Origin: Arthrobacter luteolus NBRC 107841
GTDB lineage: Bacteria > Actinomycetota > Actinomycetes > Actinomycetales > Micrococcaceae
Assembly: GCF_001552075.1 (NCBI RefSeq)
Contig: NZ_BCQM01000003.1
Location: 359,473-423,472, forward strand
Length of the DNA: 64,000 nt
Direction of reading: 5' to 3'
A model generated the notes under the pieces. It saw nothing but the letters and a program-made list of their open reading frames with translations. It had not been told where the DNA came from and searched no databases. Of the stretch, positions 16,501 to 25,644 are shown in pieces (the first letter of the stretch is position 1; each line of letters opens with the position of its first letter). The translations under genes and the position numbers were made by a program.

Positions 16501-17901
16501 ATGTCAACAGAAACCTCCAGTGCCGAGGCTGCAAAGGCCCCGGCCAACTCCCGCGGACGCGTCATCGTCGCGTCCCTGGTCGGCACCTCGATCGAGTTCT
16601 ACGACTTCTACGTCTATGCGACCGCGGCCGTCCTCGTCTTCCCCGTCCTGTTCTTCCCGAACGCCGAGGGCGTCACAGCCCTGCTGAGCTCCTTCGCCGT
16701 CTTCGGTGTGGCATTCATTGCCCGTCCGCTGGGCTCGATTATTTTCGGGCACTTCGGTGACAAGGTGGGCCGCAAGGGCACGCTGGTGGCTTCGCTGCTG
16801 ACCATGGGTATCGCCACGTTCCTGATCGGCTGCCTGCCGACGGCCAACGTTGCCGGCTGGACCTTCTGGGCCCCGGCACTGCTGGTGGTTATGCGCTTTG
16901 CCCAGGGCCTTGCCCTCGGCGGTGAATGGTCCGGTGCGGCGCTGCTGGCGACGGAGAACGCTCCGGCGAACAAGCGCGCCATCTACGGCACGTTCCCGCA
17001 GCTGGGCGCCCCCATCGGCTTCATCCTGGCCAACGGGCTGTTCCTGTTCCTGAGCTTCAACCTCAGCGAAGACCAGTTCATGTCCTGGGGCTGGCGGATT
17101 CCGTTCCTGGCCAGCGCCGTGATGGTCATCATTGGCCTCTACGTCCGGCTGAAGCTCGTGGAGACCCCGGCCTTCCAGAAGGTTGTTGATTCCGGTGAGG
17201 TGAGCAAGCTGCCGCTGGCCGCTGCGTTCAAGTTCTCCTGGCGTCCGATGATCGCCGGTACGTTCATCATGCTGGCCACCTACGTGCTCTTCTACCTGAT
17301 GACCACGTTCACCCTGTCCTACGGCACCGCTGCCAAGACCGCCGAAGAGGCCCAGGCAAAGGCCGAGGCTGCAGGCAAGGCCTTCGACCCCGACACGTTC
17401 GCCGCCGGACTGGGCTACGCCCGGAACGACTTCCTGATCATGCTGATCGTCGGCGTCGTCTTCTTCGGTATCTTCACCATGGTTGCCGGACCGCTGGCCG
17501 AGAAGTTCGGCCGCCGCAAGACCCTGCTGTGGGTCACCGCTGGCATCTTCGTCTTCGGCTTCACCTTCGCCCCGCTGTTCGGCGGCGGGTTCGCTGGCAC
17601 CATGGCGCTGCTGATCCTCGGCTTCACCCTGATGGGCCTGACCTTCGGGCCGATGGGTGCGGTGCTGCCGGAGCTCTTCCCGACCAACGTGCGGTACACC
17701 GGCTCGGCGATCGCCTACAACGTGTCCTCGATCCTGGGCGCCGCCGTCGCACCGTTCATCGCCGTCGCCCTCTGGCAGGCCGCTGACGGCAGCCCGTGGC
17801 TGGTGGGCGTCTACCTCTCCTCCATGGCGGTGCTGACCTTCATTGCACTGTTCGTGACCCGTGAGACCAAGGACGTCGATTACGTGAACCACTCCAGCTA
17901 G
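16501..17901 (+). CDS. MFS transporter of the metabolite:H+ symporter (MHS) family
   Basis: A 466-residue protein with 12 predicted helices. The start of helix 1 reads VGTSIEFYDFYVYATAA, a signature of the MHS family (ShiA, KgtP, ProP, YhjE). The loop 2-3 motif is FGHFGDKVGRKGTL, and RFAQGLALGGEWSGAALLATEN follows helix 4. Substrates in the family are organic acids, shikimate, osmolytes and the like; the specific one cannot be told. It is a single-gene unit with tandem operators upstream and a strong terminator downstream. No good ribosome binding site is seen before the ATG. Confidence 0.92.
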   Translation: MSTETSSAEAAKAPANSRGRVIVASLVGTSIEFYDFYVYATAAVLVFPVLFFPNAEGVTALLSSFAVFGVAFIARPLGSIIFGHFGDKVGRKGTLVASLLTMGIATFLIGCLPTANVAGWTFWAPALLVVMRFAQGLALGGEWSGAALLATENAPANKRAIYGTFPQLGAPIGFILANGLFLFLSFNLSEDQFMSWGWRIPFLASAVMVIIGLYVRLKLVETPAFQKVVDSGEVSKLPLAAAFKFSWRPMIAGTFIMLATYVLFYLMTTFTLSYGTAAKTAEEAQAKAEAAGKAFDPDTFAAGLGYARNDFLIMLIVGVVFFGIFTMVAGPLAEKFGRRKTLLWVTAGIFVFGFTFAPLFGGGFAGTMALLILGFTLMGLTFGPMGAVLPELFPTNVRYTGSAIAYNVSSILGAAVAPFIAVALWQAADGSPWLVGVYLSSMAVLTFIALFVTRETKDVDYVNHSS

Positions 17902-17921
17902 GAGCTCCGGCTCCAAGCGGC

Positions 17922-17959
17922 GAAAGGCCCGGATCCTCACGGATCCGGGCCTTTCGTTT
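17922..17959. terminator. bidirectional terminator between permease and biotin carboxylase genes
   Basis: GAAAGGCCCGGATCC (17922-17936) pairs perfectly with 17941-17955 around a TCAC loop, followed by GTTT. It serves two convergent genes. Confidence 0.85.
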
Positions 17960-17983
17960 GGGTCGGGCCTGTGTCAGGTCCGC

Positions 17984-19765
17984 TTAGTCGAGGATGGTGG
18001 CGATGACCGCCCCGGCAGAAACCGTGGCACCGGGCAGGGCGCTCAGGCCACTGACCGTGCCGGACTTGTGCGCGGTCAGCGGCTGCTCCATCTTCATCGC
18101 TTCCAGCACCACCACCAGGTCTCCCTCGGCCACAACGGTGCCGTCCTCCACAGCCACCTTCACGATGGTTCCCTGCATGGGGGAGGTGAGGTCGTTGCCG
18201 GTCGCGGCAGCGGAGGCGGAGCGGGAACGGCCCTTGCGGGGTTTGCCGTTGGCTGCCGTGCCGCGGGAGGGCGCGGAGGCCAGCCCGGCGGGAAGAACCA
18301 CTTCCAGGCGCTTTCCGCCGACTTCGACTGTCAGGCGCTGCCGGGACGCGTCCTCGCCGGAGCCTTGTGCGGGCTCGCCGGAGAAGGCCGGAATGGTGTT
18401 GTTGAATTCCGTCTCGATCCAGCGGGTGTGCACGCTGAACGGACCTTCCTCGGGCGCGAAGGCCGGGTCCGACACCACTGCGGCGTGGAACGGCAGGACC
18501 GTGGGAAGACCGGTGATCTCCATTTCCTGCAGAGCACGGCGGGCGCGCTGCAGTGCCTGGGTGCGGGAGGAGCCGGTGATGATCAGCTTGGCGAGCATGG
18601 AGTCGAAGTTGCCGCCAACGGTTTCCCCGGCCTCGATGCCGGAGTCCACGCGGACGCCCGGCCCGGAGGGCAGGCGCAGCGTGTCGACAGTGCCGGGGGA
18701 GGGCATAAAGCCGCGGCCGGCGTCCTCGCCGTTGATCCGGAACTCGAAGGAGTGACCGCGGATTTCCGGGTCCGTGTAGCCCAGTTCCTCTCCGCGGGCG
18801 ATGCGGAACTGCTCGCGGACCAGGTCGATTCCGGTGACTTCCTCCGACACCGGGTGCTCCACCTGCAGGCGCGTGTTGACCTCGAGGAAGGAAATGGTTC
18901 CGTCGGTGCCCACCAGGAACTCGCAGGTTCCGGCGCCCTGGTATCCGGCCTCCCGGAGCAGGGCCTTGGAGGATTCATACAGCCGCTGGTTCTGATCGGC
19001 TGTGAGGAACGGGGCGGGTGCCTCTTCCACGAGCTTCTGGTTGCGGCGCTGCAGCGAGCAGTCGCGGGTGGAGATGACGACGACGTTTCCGTGGGCGTCT
19101 GCCAGGCACTGGGTTTCCACGTGGCGCGGTGAGTCCAGGAACCGTTCGATGAAGCACTCGCCGCGGCCGAAAGCCGCCGTGGCCTCGCGGACTGCGGAGT
19201 CGTAGAGCTCGGGAATTTCCTCAAGCGTCCTGGCCACCTTGATGCCGCGCCCGCCACCGCCGAAGGCTGCCTTGATAGCCACGGGCAGGCCGTATTCCTG
19301 GGCGAAGGCCAGTACTTCGTCGGCGCTGGTGACCGGATCTGCCGTTCCCGGAACCAGGGGAGCACCAACCTTGGCTGCCAGGTGCCGGGCCTGGACCTTG
19401 TCGCCCAGCTGGTCGATAGCTTCGGGGGAGGGACCGATCCACGTCAGTCCGGCGGCGATGACGCGCCGGGCAAATTCTGCGTTTTCGGACAGGAAGCCGT
19501 AACCGGGATGGACGGCGTCTGCTCCGGCGCGCGCGGCGGCGGCCAGAAGCTTGTCCATATCGAGGTAGGTCTCAGCAGCGGTGCTGCCGCCGAGGGCGTA
19601 GGCCTCGTCAGCGAGCCGGACGTGCAGCGCGTCCCGGTCAGGTTCTGCATAAACGGCGACCGTGCCGATTCCTTCGTCGCGTGCTGCCCGGATGATCCGG
19701 ACGGCAATCTCGCCGCGGTTGGCAATCAGGACCTTGCCCAGGGGGACTGTGGTGAACTGGCTCAT
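17984..19765 (-). CDS. acyl-CoA carboxylase alpha subunit (biotin carboxylase + BCCP)
   Basis: A 593-residue protein. It has a biotin carboxylase domain ([19 protein letters not shown] at the N-terminus, ATP-grasp glycine loop [44 protein letters not shown]). A linker and a BCCP domain follow, with the biotinylated Lys in [10 protein letters not shown] near residue 557. It carboxylates biotin for acetyl-CoA or propionyl-CoA carboxylation. The beta and epsilon subunits are encoded about 6-7.5 kb away on the same strand, and biotin ligase beyond them. AAAGGAG lies 12 nt before the ATG. A palindrome resembling one upstream of the beta subunit lies about 100 nt upstream. Confidence 0.95.
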   Translation of the reverse strand: MSQFTTVPLGKVLIANRGEIAVRIIRAARDEGIGTVAVYAEPDRDALHVRLADEAYALGGSTAAETYLDMDKLLAAAARAGADAVHPGYGFLSENAEFARRVIAAGLTWIGPSPEAIDQLGDKVQARHLAAKVGAPLVPGTADPVTSADEVLAFAQEYGLPVAIKAAFGGGGRGIKVARTLEEIPELYDSAVREATAAFGRGECFIERFLDSPRHVETQCLADAHGNVVVISTRDCSLQRRNQKLVEEAPAPFLTADQNQRLYESSKALLREAGYQGAGTCEFLVGTDGTISFLEVNTRLQVEHPVSEEVTGIDLVREQFRIARGEELGYTDPEIRGHSFEFRINGEDAGRGFMPSPGTVDTLRLPSGPGVRVDSGIEAGETVGGNFDSMLAKLIITGSSRTQALQRARRALQEMEITGLPTVLPFHAAVVSDPAFAPEEGPFSVHTRWIETEFNNTIPAFSGEPAQGSGEDASRQRLTVEVGGKRLEVVLPAGLASAPSRGTAANGKPRKGRSRSASAAATGNDLTSPMQGTIVKVAVEDGTVVAEGDLVVVLEAMKMEQPLTAHKSGTVSGLSALPGATVSAGAVIATILD

Positions 19766-19862
19766 GAAATGCAGTGGCTCCTTTGATCTGTTGGGAGCCT
19801 AGCGCGCTTTTGTACTCTCCCGCCATAAACCGTGCTGTTTCTGCGTGGGTCAGGGACTTTCG

Positions 19863-19879
19863 TTGTGGAAACCCTACAA
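19863..19879. promoter_or_regulatory. palindrome upstream of the alpha carboxylase gene
   Basis: TTGTGGAAACCCTACAA, an imperfect palindrome with 5 of 6 bp matching in the outer arms, about 100 nt upstream of the alpha-subunit start. It matches the perfect palindrome at 27382-27398 at 13 of 17 positions. The rest of the 303-nt gap (19766-20068) shows only the Shine-Dalgarno and GC-rich sequence with no open frame I would defend. Confidence 0.5.
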
Positions 19880-20068
19880 ACGTATTGCGCCGGTGTGACG
19901 TGGAGGGGACGCGGGCCCGGAAACGGCCTTCCACGGTGAAAGCGGCTTATGCACAGGGCTGCTGGCGGTGCGGGTGGCTGCCGCAACCCCAGAGAAGGCA
20001 TTTGTGGATAAATCCGGCTGTGAACAGCCCTGCGGCCCGCGCTCCTCACGATGATCTGCAATAGAGGA

Positions 20069-21001
20069 ATGACCCGCGCCGCACCATTTCCCGCCAACCT
20101 GCCGGAGCACTCCTTCACGCTGAGGCGGGCCCAGAGTCTTGGGCTTCGTCAATCCAGGCTTCGGGCGCAGGATGTCCTGACGCCCAGCAGGGAGATTCGT
20201 GTCCTCAAAGATATGGAGATGCCGCTGGTGGATCGCTGCCGGCCCTATATCGAGCTTCTTCCAGGGGCCTACATATCGCACGGCACTGCTGCCCGGCTTC
20301 ATGGTCTGCCGCTGCCCCGATCCCTGCAGGCTGAAACGGCTATTCATCTCAGCCGGGCCCGGGGCCTGCCGGCGCCGCGGAGGAGGAACGTCATGGGGCA
20401 TCGTCTGGTGCTGGAACCTGCTGAGCTGACCGCCCTAGCCGGGTTACCCGTGACCTCGGCGGCCCGGACGCTTCTCGATCTGTCAGCCGCACTGGCGCTG
20501 GAAGACCTGGTGGTTGCGGGGGATTGGATCGTCAGCGAGCACCGGCGGAACTTTGGTGCCCGGCGGTCAGCGCTGGTACCGCTTGCGGAGCTGCGCACTT
20601 ACGTTCGGTCGAAAGCTGGACTTCCCGGGCTGCCAAGGCTCCGTGCCGCCGTCGATCTGATGCGGGTCGGTGTGGACTCGCCGCCGGAGACGCGGATCCG
20701 GCTGCTTCTTTGTCGCGCCGGCCTGCCGGAATTCAGCCCCAACACCGCCATCCTCGATGAAACAGGCGCTCCTGCGCTCTGGGCGGATCTAGGCTGCCGC
20801 GGATTCCGCACCTGCATCGAGTACGACGGCGCGCACCACCTCACCCCGGCGCAGCAGAGCCGGGACCATCACCGGGATCTGCTCGCCCATGACCTGGGCT
20901 GGCATCAGGTCCGCTTCAACCGGTTCGACCTGGCCCAAGGTCCGGCCTGGGTGCTGGGCAAGGTGCGGCAGGCCTTGATGCGGGGCGGCTGGGAGCCGTG
21001 A
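20069..21001 (+). CDS. DUF559/Vsr-like nuclease-fold protein with AbiEi-like N-terminal half
   Basis: A 310-residue protein of a type abundant in actinobacteria. The N-terminal half has the AbiEi-antitoxin-like pattern (GAYISHGTAARLHGLPLP, VTSAARTLLDLSAAL). The C-terminal half has a degenerate PD-(D/E)xK core (SPPETRIRLLLCRAGLPEF, ADLGCRGFRTCIEYDGAHH, HDLGWHQVRFNRFDL), as in DUF559 and Vsr-like proteins. The start is the ATG preceded by AGAGGA. No toxin partner is adjacent. Whether it is an active nuclease is unknown. Its stop codon lies within the first copy of a direct repeat (20998-21156). Confidence 0.75.
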   Translation: MTRAAPFPANLPEHSFTLRRAQSLGLRQSRLRAQDVLTPSREIRVLKDMEMPLVDRCRPYIELLPGAYISHGTAARLHGLPLPRSLQAETAIHLSRARGLPAPRRRNVMGHRLVLEPAELTALAGLPVTSAARTLLDLSAALALEDLVVAGDWIVSEHRRNFGARRSALVPLAELRTYVRSKAGLPGLPRLRAAVDLMRVGVDSPPETRIRLLLCRAGLPEFSPNTAILDETGAPALWADLGCRGFRTCIEYDGAHHLTPAQQSRDHHRDLLAHDLGWHQVRFNRFDLAQGPAWVLGKVRQALMRGGWEP

Positions 21002-21156
21002 GTGCGCAGATATGGTGACTTGTTCGCCGGGGTGGTCACTGGAGCTGCGCACCGGGCGGTGGCTGGCACCCGCGGGGTGGGCCGGATGTGGTGAGTGCGC
21101 AGATACGGTGACTTGTTCGCCGGGGTGGTCACTGGAGCTGCGCACCGGGCGGTGGC
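20998..21156. repeat. 66-bp direct repeat, period 93 bp
   Basis: Copy 1 at 20998-21063 and copy 2 at 21091-21156 are identical except at one position (TATGG versus TACGG). Each begins GTGAGTGCGCAGATA. Copy 1 includes the last base pairs of the DUF559-like gene including its stop codon. The repeat does not form a gene and lies between convergent genes. Confidence 0.9.
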
Positions 21157-21165
21157 GGGCAGAAC

Positions 21166-21795
21166 TTACTTCCAGAGAGACGTAACGCCCACGCCGGCGC
21201 TGGCCAGAAGATGCCGGAGGGTGGACACGGAGAGGCCAACCACGGCGTGCGGATCGCCCACGACCCGTTCGATGAAAGCGCCGCCGAGGGAGTCGATGGT
21301 GAACGAGCCGGCAACCTCCAGCGGTTCGCCGGTCGCAATGTAGGCCTCGATTTCCTCGTCCAGGAGTTCGGCGAAGTGCACTTCGGCGGAGCTGACGGCC
21401 CCCAGCGTGGCACCGGAGCCGTCGTCGTCGGTGTCCCGGCAGTCCACGAGCCAGTGGCCGGTGTGGAGCACACCGTGGCGGCCGCTCATGCGCCGGATGC
21501 GTTCGCGGGCGACGTCGGCCTCCCACGGCTTGCCGTGCGCCTCGCCGTCGAACTCGAAGACCGAATCGCAGCCGAGGACCAGTGCGCCCTCCGCCTCCGG
21601 GAGCGATGCGACGGCCTCCGCCTTGGCGCGGGCCAGCAGCAGGGCCGTGTCGTGCGGGTCGGTCAGCCCATAGCGGGCGGTGACGGCGTCCTCGTCCACA
21701 TCGGAGACGAGCACACGGTGGGTAATGCCGGCGTTGGACAGGAGCTTGGTGCGGGCGGGGGAAGCGGAGGCGAGGATCAGCGTCAGGTCAGTCAC
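21166..21795 (-). CDS. maf: Maf-family nucleoside triphosphate pyrophosphatase
   Basis: A 209-residue protein. The N-terminal phosphate-binding loop is LILASASPARTKLLSNAGI. It also has LVLGCDSVFEFDGEAHGKP, the central SGRHGVLHTGHWLV and the C-terminal VVGDPHAVVGLSVSTL. Maf proteins hydrolyse non-canonical or modified nucleotides (dTTP/UTP or m7GTP type) to monophosphates. The usual Arg-Arg pair after SASP is Ala-Arg here, a common variation. The start is GTG. Confidence 0.9.
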   Translation of the reverse strand: MTDLTLILASASPARTKLLSNAGITHRVLVSDVDEDAVTARYGLTDPHDTALLLARAKAEAVASLPEAEGALVLGCDSVFEFDGEAHGKPWEADVARERIRRMSGRHGVLHTGHWLVDCRDTDDDGSGATLGAVSSAEVHFAELLDEEIEAYIATGEPLEVAGSFTIDSLGGAFIERVVGDPHAVVGLSVSTLRHLLASAGVGVTSLWK

Positions 21796-21877
21796 GGACT
21801 CCAGCCTAGTGCGCGTGCGCGGCCCGGGGCGAAAGCGGGAGACGCCCCACCGCCCACACCCCGCCCCCCGGACAGCA

Positions 21878-21909
21878 GAATGGCCGCCCCAGCATTGGGA
21901 CGGCCATTC
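21878..21909 (-). terminator. terminator of the symporter gene
   Basis: GAATGGCCG-CCCCA (21878-21891) pairs with TGGGA-CGGCCATTC (21896-21909) around GCAT, with one mismatch. It sits 35 nt past the symporter stop. Confidence 0.7.
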
Positions 21910-21943
21910 CAGAAGGGTGCGAGTACCTGCACCCTACACCGCT

Positions 21944-23380
21944 TTAGGAACGCGCGGGGGCTTCTGCAGGGAGGGAAGTTTCCTCCTGTGCAGCGGGTGA
22001 ATCCTCGTTGCTGATGTTGTCATCGGAATCGTCATCGAACGGGTCACCGGTGCGCTTGGCGTTGTACAGCTCGTGCTGCAGCAGGCCGTTGCGCTTGGCC
22101 ACGATCGTGGGCACCACGGTCTGGCCGGCCACGTTGACGGCGGTCCGGCCCATGTCGATGATCGGGTCGATCGCCAGGAGCAGTGCGACGCCGTCCAGCG
22201 GCAGTCCCAGGGTGGACAGGGTCAGGGTGAGCATCACGACGGCGCCGGTGGTTCCGGCGGTCGCTGCCGACCCGAGGACGGCGACGACGGCGATCAGCAG
22301 GTACTGGCCGAGGCTCAGATCAATGCCGAAGAACTGGGCCACGAAGATGGCGGCGATGGCCGGGTAGATCGCGGCGCAGCCGTCCATTTTGGTGGTCGCG
22401 CCCAGGGGTACGGCGAAGGACGCGTAGGCCCGGGGTACACCGAGGTTCCGTTCCGTGACCCGCTGGGTCAGGGGCAGCGTGCCCACGGAGGAGCGGGAAA
22501 CGAAGCCGAGCTGGATGGCCGGCCAGGCGCCGGAGAACCACTGCCGGATGGAGAGCCCCTGGCTCTTGATCAGCACGGGGTAGACCACGAAGATCACCAG
22601 GGCCAGGCCAAGGTAGACGGCCACCGTGAAGGTGCCGAGGGAGCCGATGGTGTCCCAGCCGTAGGTGGCGACGGCGCGGCCGATCAGGCCGACGGTACCC
22701 AGCGGTGCGAGGCGGATGATCCACCAGAGCACCTTCTGGATAACAGCCAGTGCGGAGGCATTCAGGGCCAGGAACGGTGCGGCGGGCTTGCCGACCTTCA
22801 GGGCGGCAATGCCGACGGCGATCGCGATGACCAGGACCTGCAGCACGTTGAAGTTCAGCGACGTGGTCAGGGACTCCGTGGTGGAGGCGGTCAGGCCGAG
22901 GAAGTTGCCGGGAACGAGGCCGGTCAGGAAGCCGATCCAGCTGCCGGTGCTGCCTTCGTACCCGGGCGGGGTGGCGGCGTCGGCGTTGGCTCCGGGCTGC
23001 ATCACGACGCCCAGGGCAATGCCGATGCCGACGGCGATCAGCGCCGTGATGCCGAACCACAGCAGTGTCTGCCAGGCGAGCCGCGCAGCATTGGAAACCT
23101 GTCGGAGGTTGGCGATCGAACTGACAACGGCCGTGAAGATCAGCGGAACCACGGCTGCCTTGAGCAGGGAGACGTAGCTGGAGCCGATGGTGGCCAGGGT
23201 GGTGGCGAGCCAGTTCGGCTCACCGCCGGTTTCGCCCATCGACCTGGCCAGCAGGCCCAGGCAGAGGCCAACCACCAGGGCAGCGATGATCTGCGGGCCG
23301 AAAGCTGTGGCCCAGCGGGGGAGCCTGCGGCGGGTGGTGGCGTCGGCCGGGGACTGGGGAGGTGTCTGTGGTGAAGTCAC
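21944..23380 (-). CDS. dicarboxylate/amino acid:cation symporter (DAACS family)
   Basis: A 478-residue membrane protein of the GltP/DctA family. The serine-rich hairpin reads GFVSRSSVGTLPLT. The NMDG-type motif is replaced by ATTKMDGCA. The substrate and cation site is DPIIDMGRTAVNVAGQTVV. It imports C4-dicarboxylates, glutamate or serine/threonine with Na+ or H+. The C-terminal tail is long and acidic (FDDDSDDNISNED). The start is GTG at 23380. It is a single-gene unit. Confidence 0.93.
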   Translation of the reverse strand: MTSPQTPPQSPADATTRRRLPRWATAFGPQIIAALVVGLCLGLLARSMGETGGEPNWLATTLATIGSSYVSLLKAAVVPLIFTAVVSSIANLRQVSNAARLAWQTLLWFGITALIAVGIGIALGVVMQPGANADAATPPGYEGSTGSWIGFLTGLVPGNFLGLTASTTESLTTSLNFNVLQVLVIAIAVGIAALKVGKPAAPFLALNASALAVIQKVLWWIIRLAPLGTVGLIGRAVATYGWDTIGSLGTFTVAVYLGLALVIFVVYPVLIKSQGLSIRQWFSGAWPAIQLGFVSRSSVGTLPLTQRVTERNLGVPRAYASFAVPLGATTKMDGCAAIYPAIAAIFVAQFFGIDLSLGQYLLIAVVAVLGSAATAGTTGAVVMLTLTLSTLGLPLDGVALLLAIDPIIDMGRTAVNVAGQTVVPTIVAKRNGLLQHELYNAKRTGDPFDDDSDDNISNEDSPAAQEETSLPAEAPARS

Positions 23381-23595
23381 GTTGAAAATGCTAGACGAGG
23401 CTCCATACCAGAGTCTTTTTAGGGTTGCGAAATGTTACGCCGGGGAATTCGGCTGCGGGTTGAAATCTCACGCCGGAATCCCCGGACTGTGGCGCGCAGC
23501 GGCGGACCGCCGGCAATATTCCTGACTGGCCTGTGAGGATTCTCGCAGGAAAGAGCCCGGCTGGTCCGGTCAAAACCGGACCGGCCGGAAAGGCA

Positions 23596-23626
23596 GAACG
23601 TGCCCGGCAAGCTGCCGGGCACGTTC
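23596..23626 (-). terminator. terminator of the DUF885 gene
   Basis: GAACGTGCCCGGCA (23596-23609) pairs perfectly with 23613-23626 around a 3-nt loop. A second, weaker perfect hairpin (GGTCCGGT/ACCGGACC at 23563-23582) follows. The rest of the gap 23381-23649 shows no gene. Confidence 0.8.
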
Positions 23627-23649
23627 CCATCCTCATGATCAGCTGAAGG

Positions 23650-25368
23650 CTAGCTTCCCAGCAGCGCCCGGCGCAGGGTGTCCAGGCCGACCGAACCGAG
23701 CTGGAGTGCCTTGGTGTGGAAGGCCTTCTCATCGAAGGACTCACCTTCACGGGTGCGGACCTCATCCCGGATCTGCTCCCAGAGGCGCTGGCCGAGCTTG
23801 TAGGCGGGAGCCTGTCCCGGCCAGCCTAGGTAGCGGGTGAACTCGAAGTTGAGCTGGCCCTCTGAGATAGCGATGTTCTGCTTGAGGAAGCCGTAGCCCT
23901 TCTCCGGGGTCCAGGTGCCCGTGCCCCAGCGCTCCGGAACTTCGAGTTCCAGGTGGACGCCGATGTCGAAGACGACGCGGGCGGCACGCATCCGCTGCGC
24001 GTCGAGCATGCCCATCCGGTCGCCGGGATCGCTGAGGTAGCCGAGCTCGGCCATCAGCCGTTCGGCGTAGAGTGCCCAGCCTTCGCCGTGCCCGGAAACC
24101 CAGCACACGTTGCGGCGCCAGCCGTTCAGCAGGTCCCGGGAGGCAACCGCCGTGGCGATCTGCAGGTGATGGCCGGGAACGCCCTCGTGGTAGACGGTGG
24201 TGGTTTCCTTCCACGTGGTGAAGGTGTCTTCGCCCTCGGGGACGGACCACCACATGCGGCCGGGCCGGGAGAAATCATCGCTGGGACCGGTGTAGTAGAT
24301 CCCGCCCTCGTTCGTGGGCGCGATCATGCATTCCAGCTTGCGCATCGGCCCGGTGATGTCGAAGTGGGTGCCGGAGAGTTCGGCCACGGCGCGGTCGGAG
24401 AGCTCCTGCATCCAGGTGCGCAGCTCTTCGGTGCCGTTCAGCTGGCGGTCCGGATCGGCGTCGAGCAGGTCCATGGCCTCGCGGACGGAGGCGCCCGGCC
24501 GGATCTGGTTGGCCACTTCCTCCTGCTCGGCGATGATCCGGTCCAGCTCTGCTACGCCCCACTGGTAGGTTTCCTCCAGGTCGACGGCGGAGCCGAGGAA
24601 CTGGCGGGACATCAGTGCGTAGCGCTCGGCGCCCACGGCGTCCTTTTCCGGTGCGGCGGGCAGCAGCTCTGCGCTGAGGAAGTCCACGAGCGCGCGGTAG
24701 GCGGCGCGGGCGCCGTCGGCGTTCTCCCGGAGCGAAGCCTTCAGCGCCTCGGGCAGTTCAGTGCCGTCGGACAGCGCGGCGTTGCCGGCGAAGGAATCAA
24801 AGAAGCCGCCGTCCTCGGCGTACTTGCCTGCCTGCTCCATCACGATCTTTACCTGCCGGCGGGCAGCTACGCGGCCCTGCTCGGCACCGCTGCGCAGCGA
24901 GGTGATGTAGCCGGCGACGGCGTCGGGCAGGTTGTGCAGGCGGCCGGAGATGTGTTCCCAGGCTTCGACGGTGTCGGTGGGCATCAGGTCGAAGATCGCA
25001 CGGATGTCCTGGGCCGGGGATGCGATGTTGTTCAGATCGGCGAGGTCCCAGCCGGATTCGTGGATTTCCAGGGCAAGGCCCAGGCGTTCCCGCATCGCAT
25101 CCAGGGTCACACGGTCGACGTCGTCCGCGGGCTGCAGGTCCTCAAGTCTTCCGAGGGTTTCCCGCATCGCTTCGGCGGTGGATTCCAAGCCGGCGGGGGA
25201 GTAGTCGGCGTACTCCGTTTCGTGGCCCGGGATGCCCAGTGTGGTTGCGAAGGACGGATCCAGGTGCAGCAGATTTTCGGTGAATGCTTCCGCGACGGCA
25301 TCGATGGCTGTTGGAGTGCGCGTCCCGGCGGTGGACAGGGATTCTGGCGAGGTTGTCTGTTCAGTCAC
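23650..25368 (-). CDS. DUF885 family protein (putative zinc carboxypeptidase-like hydrolase)
   Basis: A 572-residue soluble protein. It contains the family's metal-site motif YHEGVPGHHLQ near residues 393-403, and downstream LNFEFTRYLGWPGQAPAYKLGQ, typical of DUF885. The family is gluzincin-like in sequence and generally annotated as putative peptidases. It lacks a signal peptide, so it is cytoplasmic. The start is GTG at 25368, 18 nt downstream of the acyl-CoA carboxylase epsilon gene, so it may be the last gene of that operon. Substrate unknown. Confidence 0.88.
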   Translation of the reverse strand: MTEQTTSPESLSTAGTRTPTAIDAVAEAFTENLLHLDPSFATTLGIPGHETEYADYSPAGLESTAEAMRETLGRLEDLQPADDVDRVTLDAMRERLGLALEIHESGWDLADLNNIASPAQDIRAIFDLMPTDTVEAWEHISGRLHNLPDAVAGYITSLRSGAEQGRVAARRQVKIVMEQAGKYAEDGGFFDSFAGNAALSDGTELPEALKASLRENADGARAAYRALVDFLSAELLPAAPEKDAVGAERYALMSRQFLGSAVDLEETYQWGVAELDRIIAEQEEVANQIRPGASVREAMDLLDADPDRQLNGTEELRTWMQELSDRAVAELSGTHFDITGPMRKLECMIAPTNEGGIYYTGPSDDFSRPGRMWWSVPEGEDTFTTWKETTTVYHEGVPGHHLQIATAVASRDLLNGWRRNVCWVSGHGEGWALYAERLMAELGYLSDPGDRMGMLDAQRMRAARVVFDIGVHLELEVPERWGTGTWTPEKGYGFLKQNIAISEGQLNFEFTRYLGWPGQAPAYKLGQRLWEQIRDEVRTREGESFDEKAFHTKALQLGSVGLDTLRRALLGS

Positions 25369-25386
25369 ACCCCCGAGCGTAACGCG

Positions 25387-25644
25387 TCAGCGGTAGCTGC
25401 GCCGCCACGAGCCCGGCCCGGGAGCGGGCCGCAGGCTCAGCTGGCGCCGCCTGGTCCAGGCGCGGCGGGTGCTCGCCGGGTCCGCAGCGGCGTGCGCGCC
25501 GGCCGGTCCGTCCTGACCGGAACCGGCGGCCAGACTGACGACGACGGCGGTCAGGACAGCGAGTTCCTCGTCCGTGGGATTGCCGGCCAGGACCTGGAAC
25601 AGCGGCTCTTCCGGTGCGCCGTCGGTTTCGTTTGCCGGACTCAC
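25387..25644 (-). CDS. acyl-CoA carboxylase epsilon subunit
   Basis: An 85-residue protein. [20 protein letters not shown] near residues 16-35 is the signature of the actinobacterial epsilon subunit (AccE/PccE). The C-terminal [21 protein letters not shown] is the usual Trp/Arg-rich tail. The subunit stabilises or activates the alpha-beta complex. Its GTG overlaps the TGA of the beta-subunit gene (GTGA). Confidence 0.92.
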   Translation of the reverse strand: MSPANETDGAPEEPLFQVLAGNPTDEELAVLTAVVVSLAAGSGQDGPAGAHAAADPASTRRAWTRRRQLSLRPAPGPGSWRRSYR

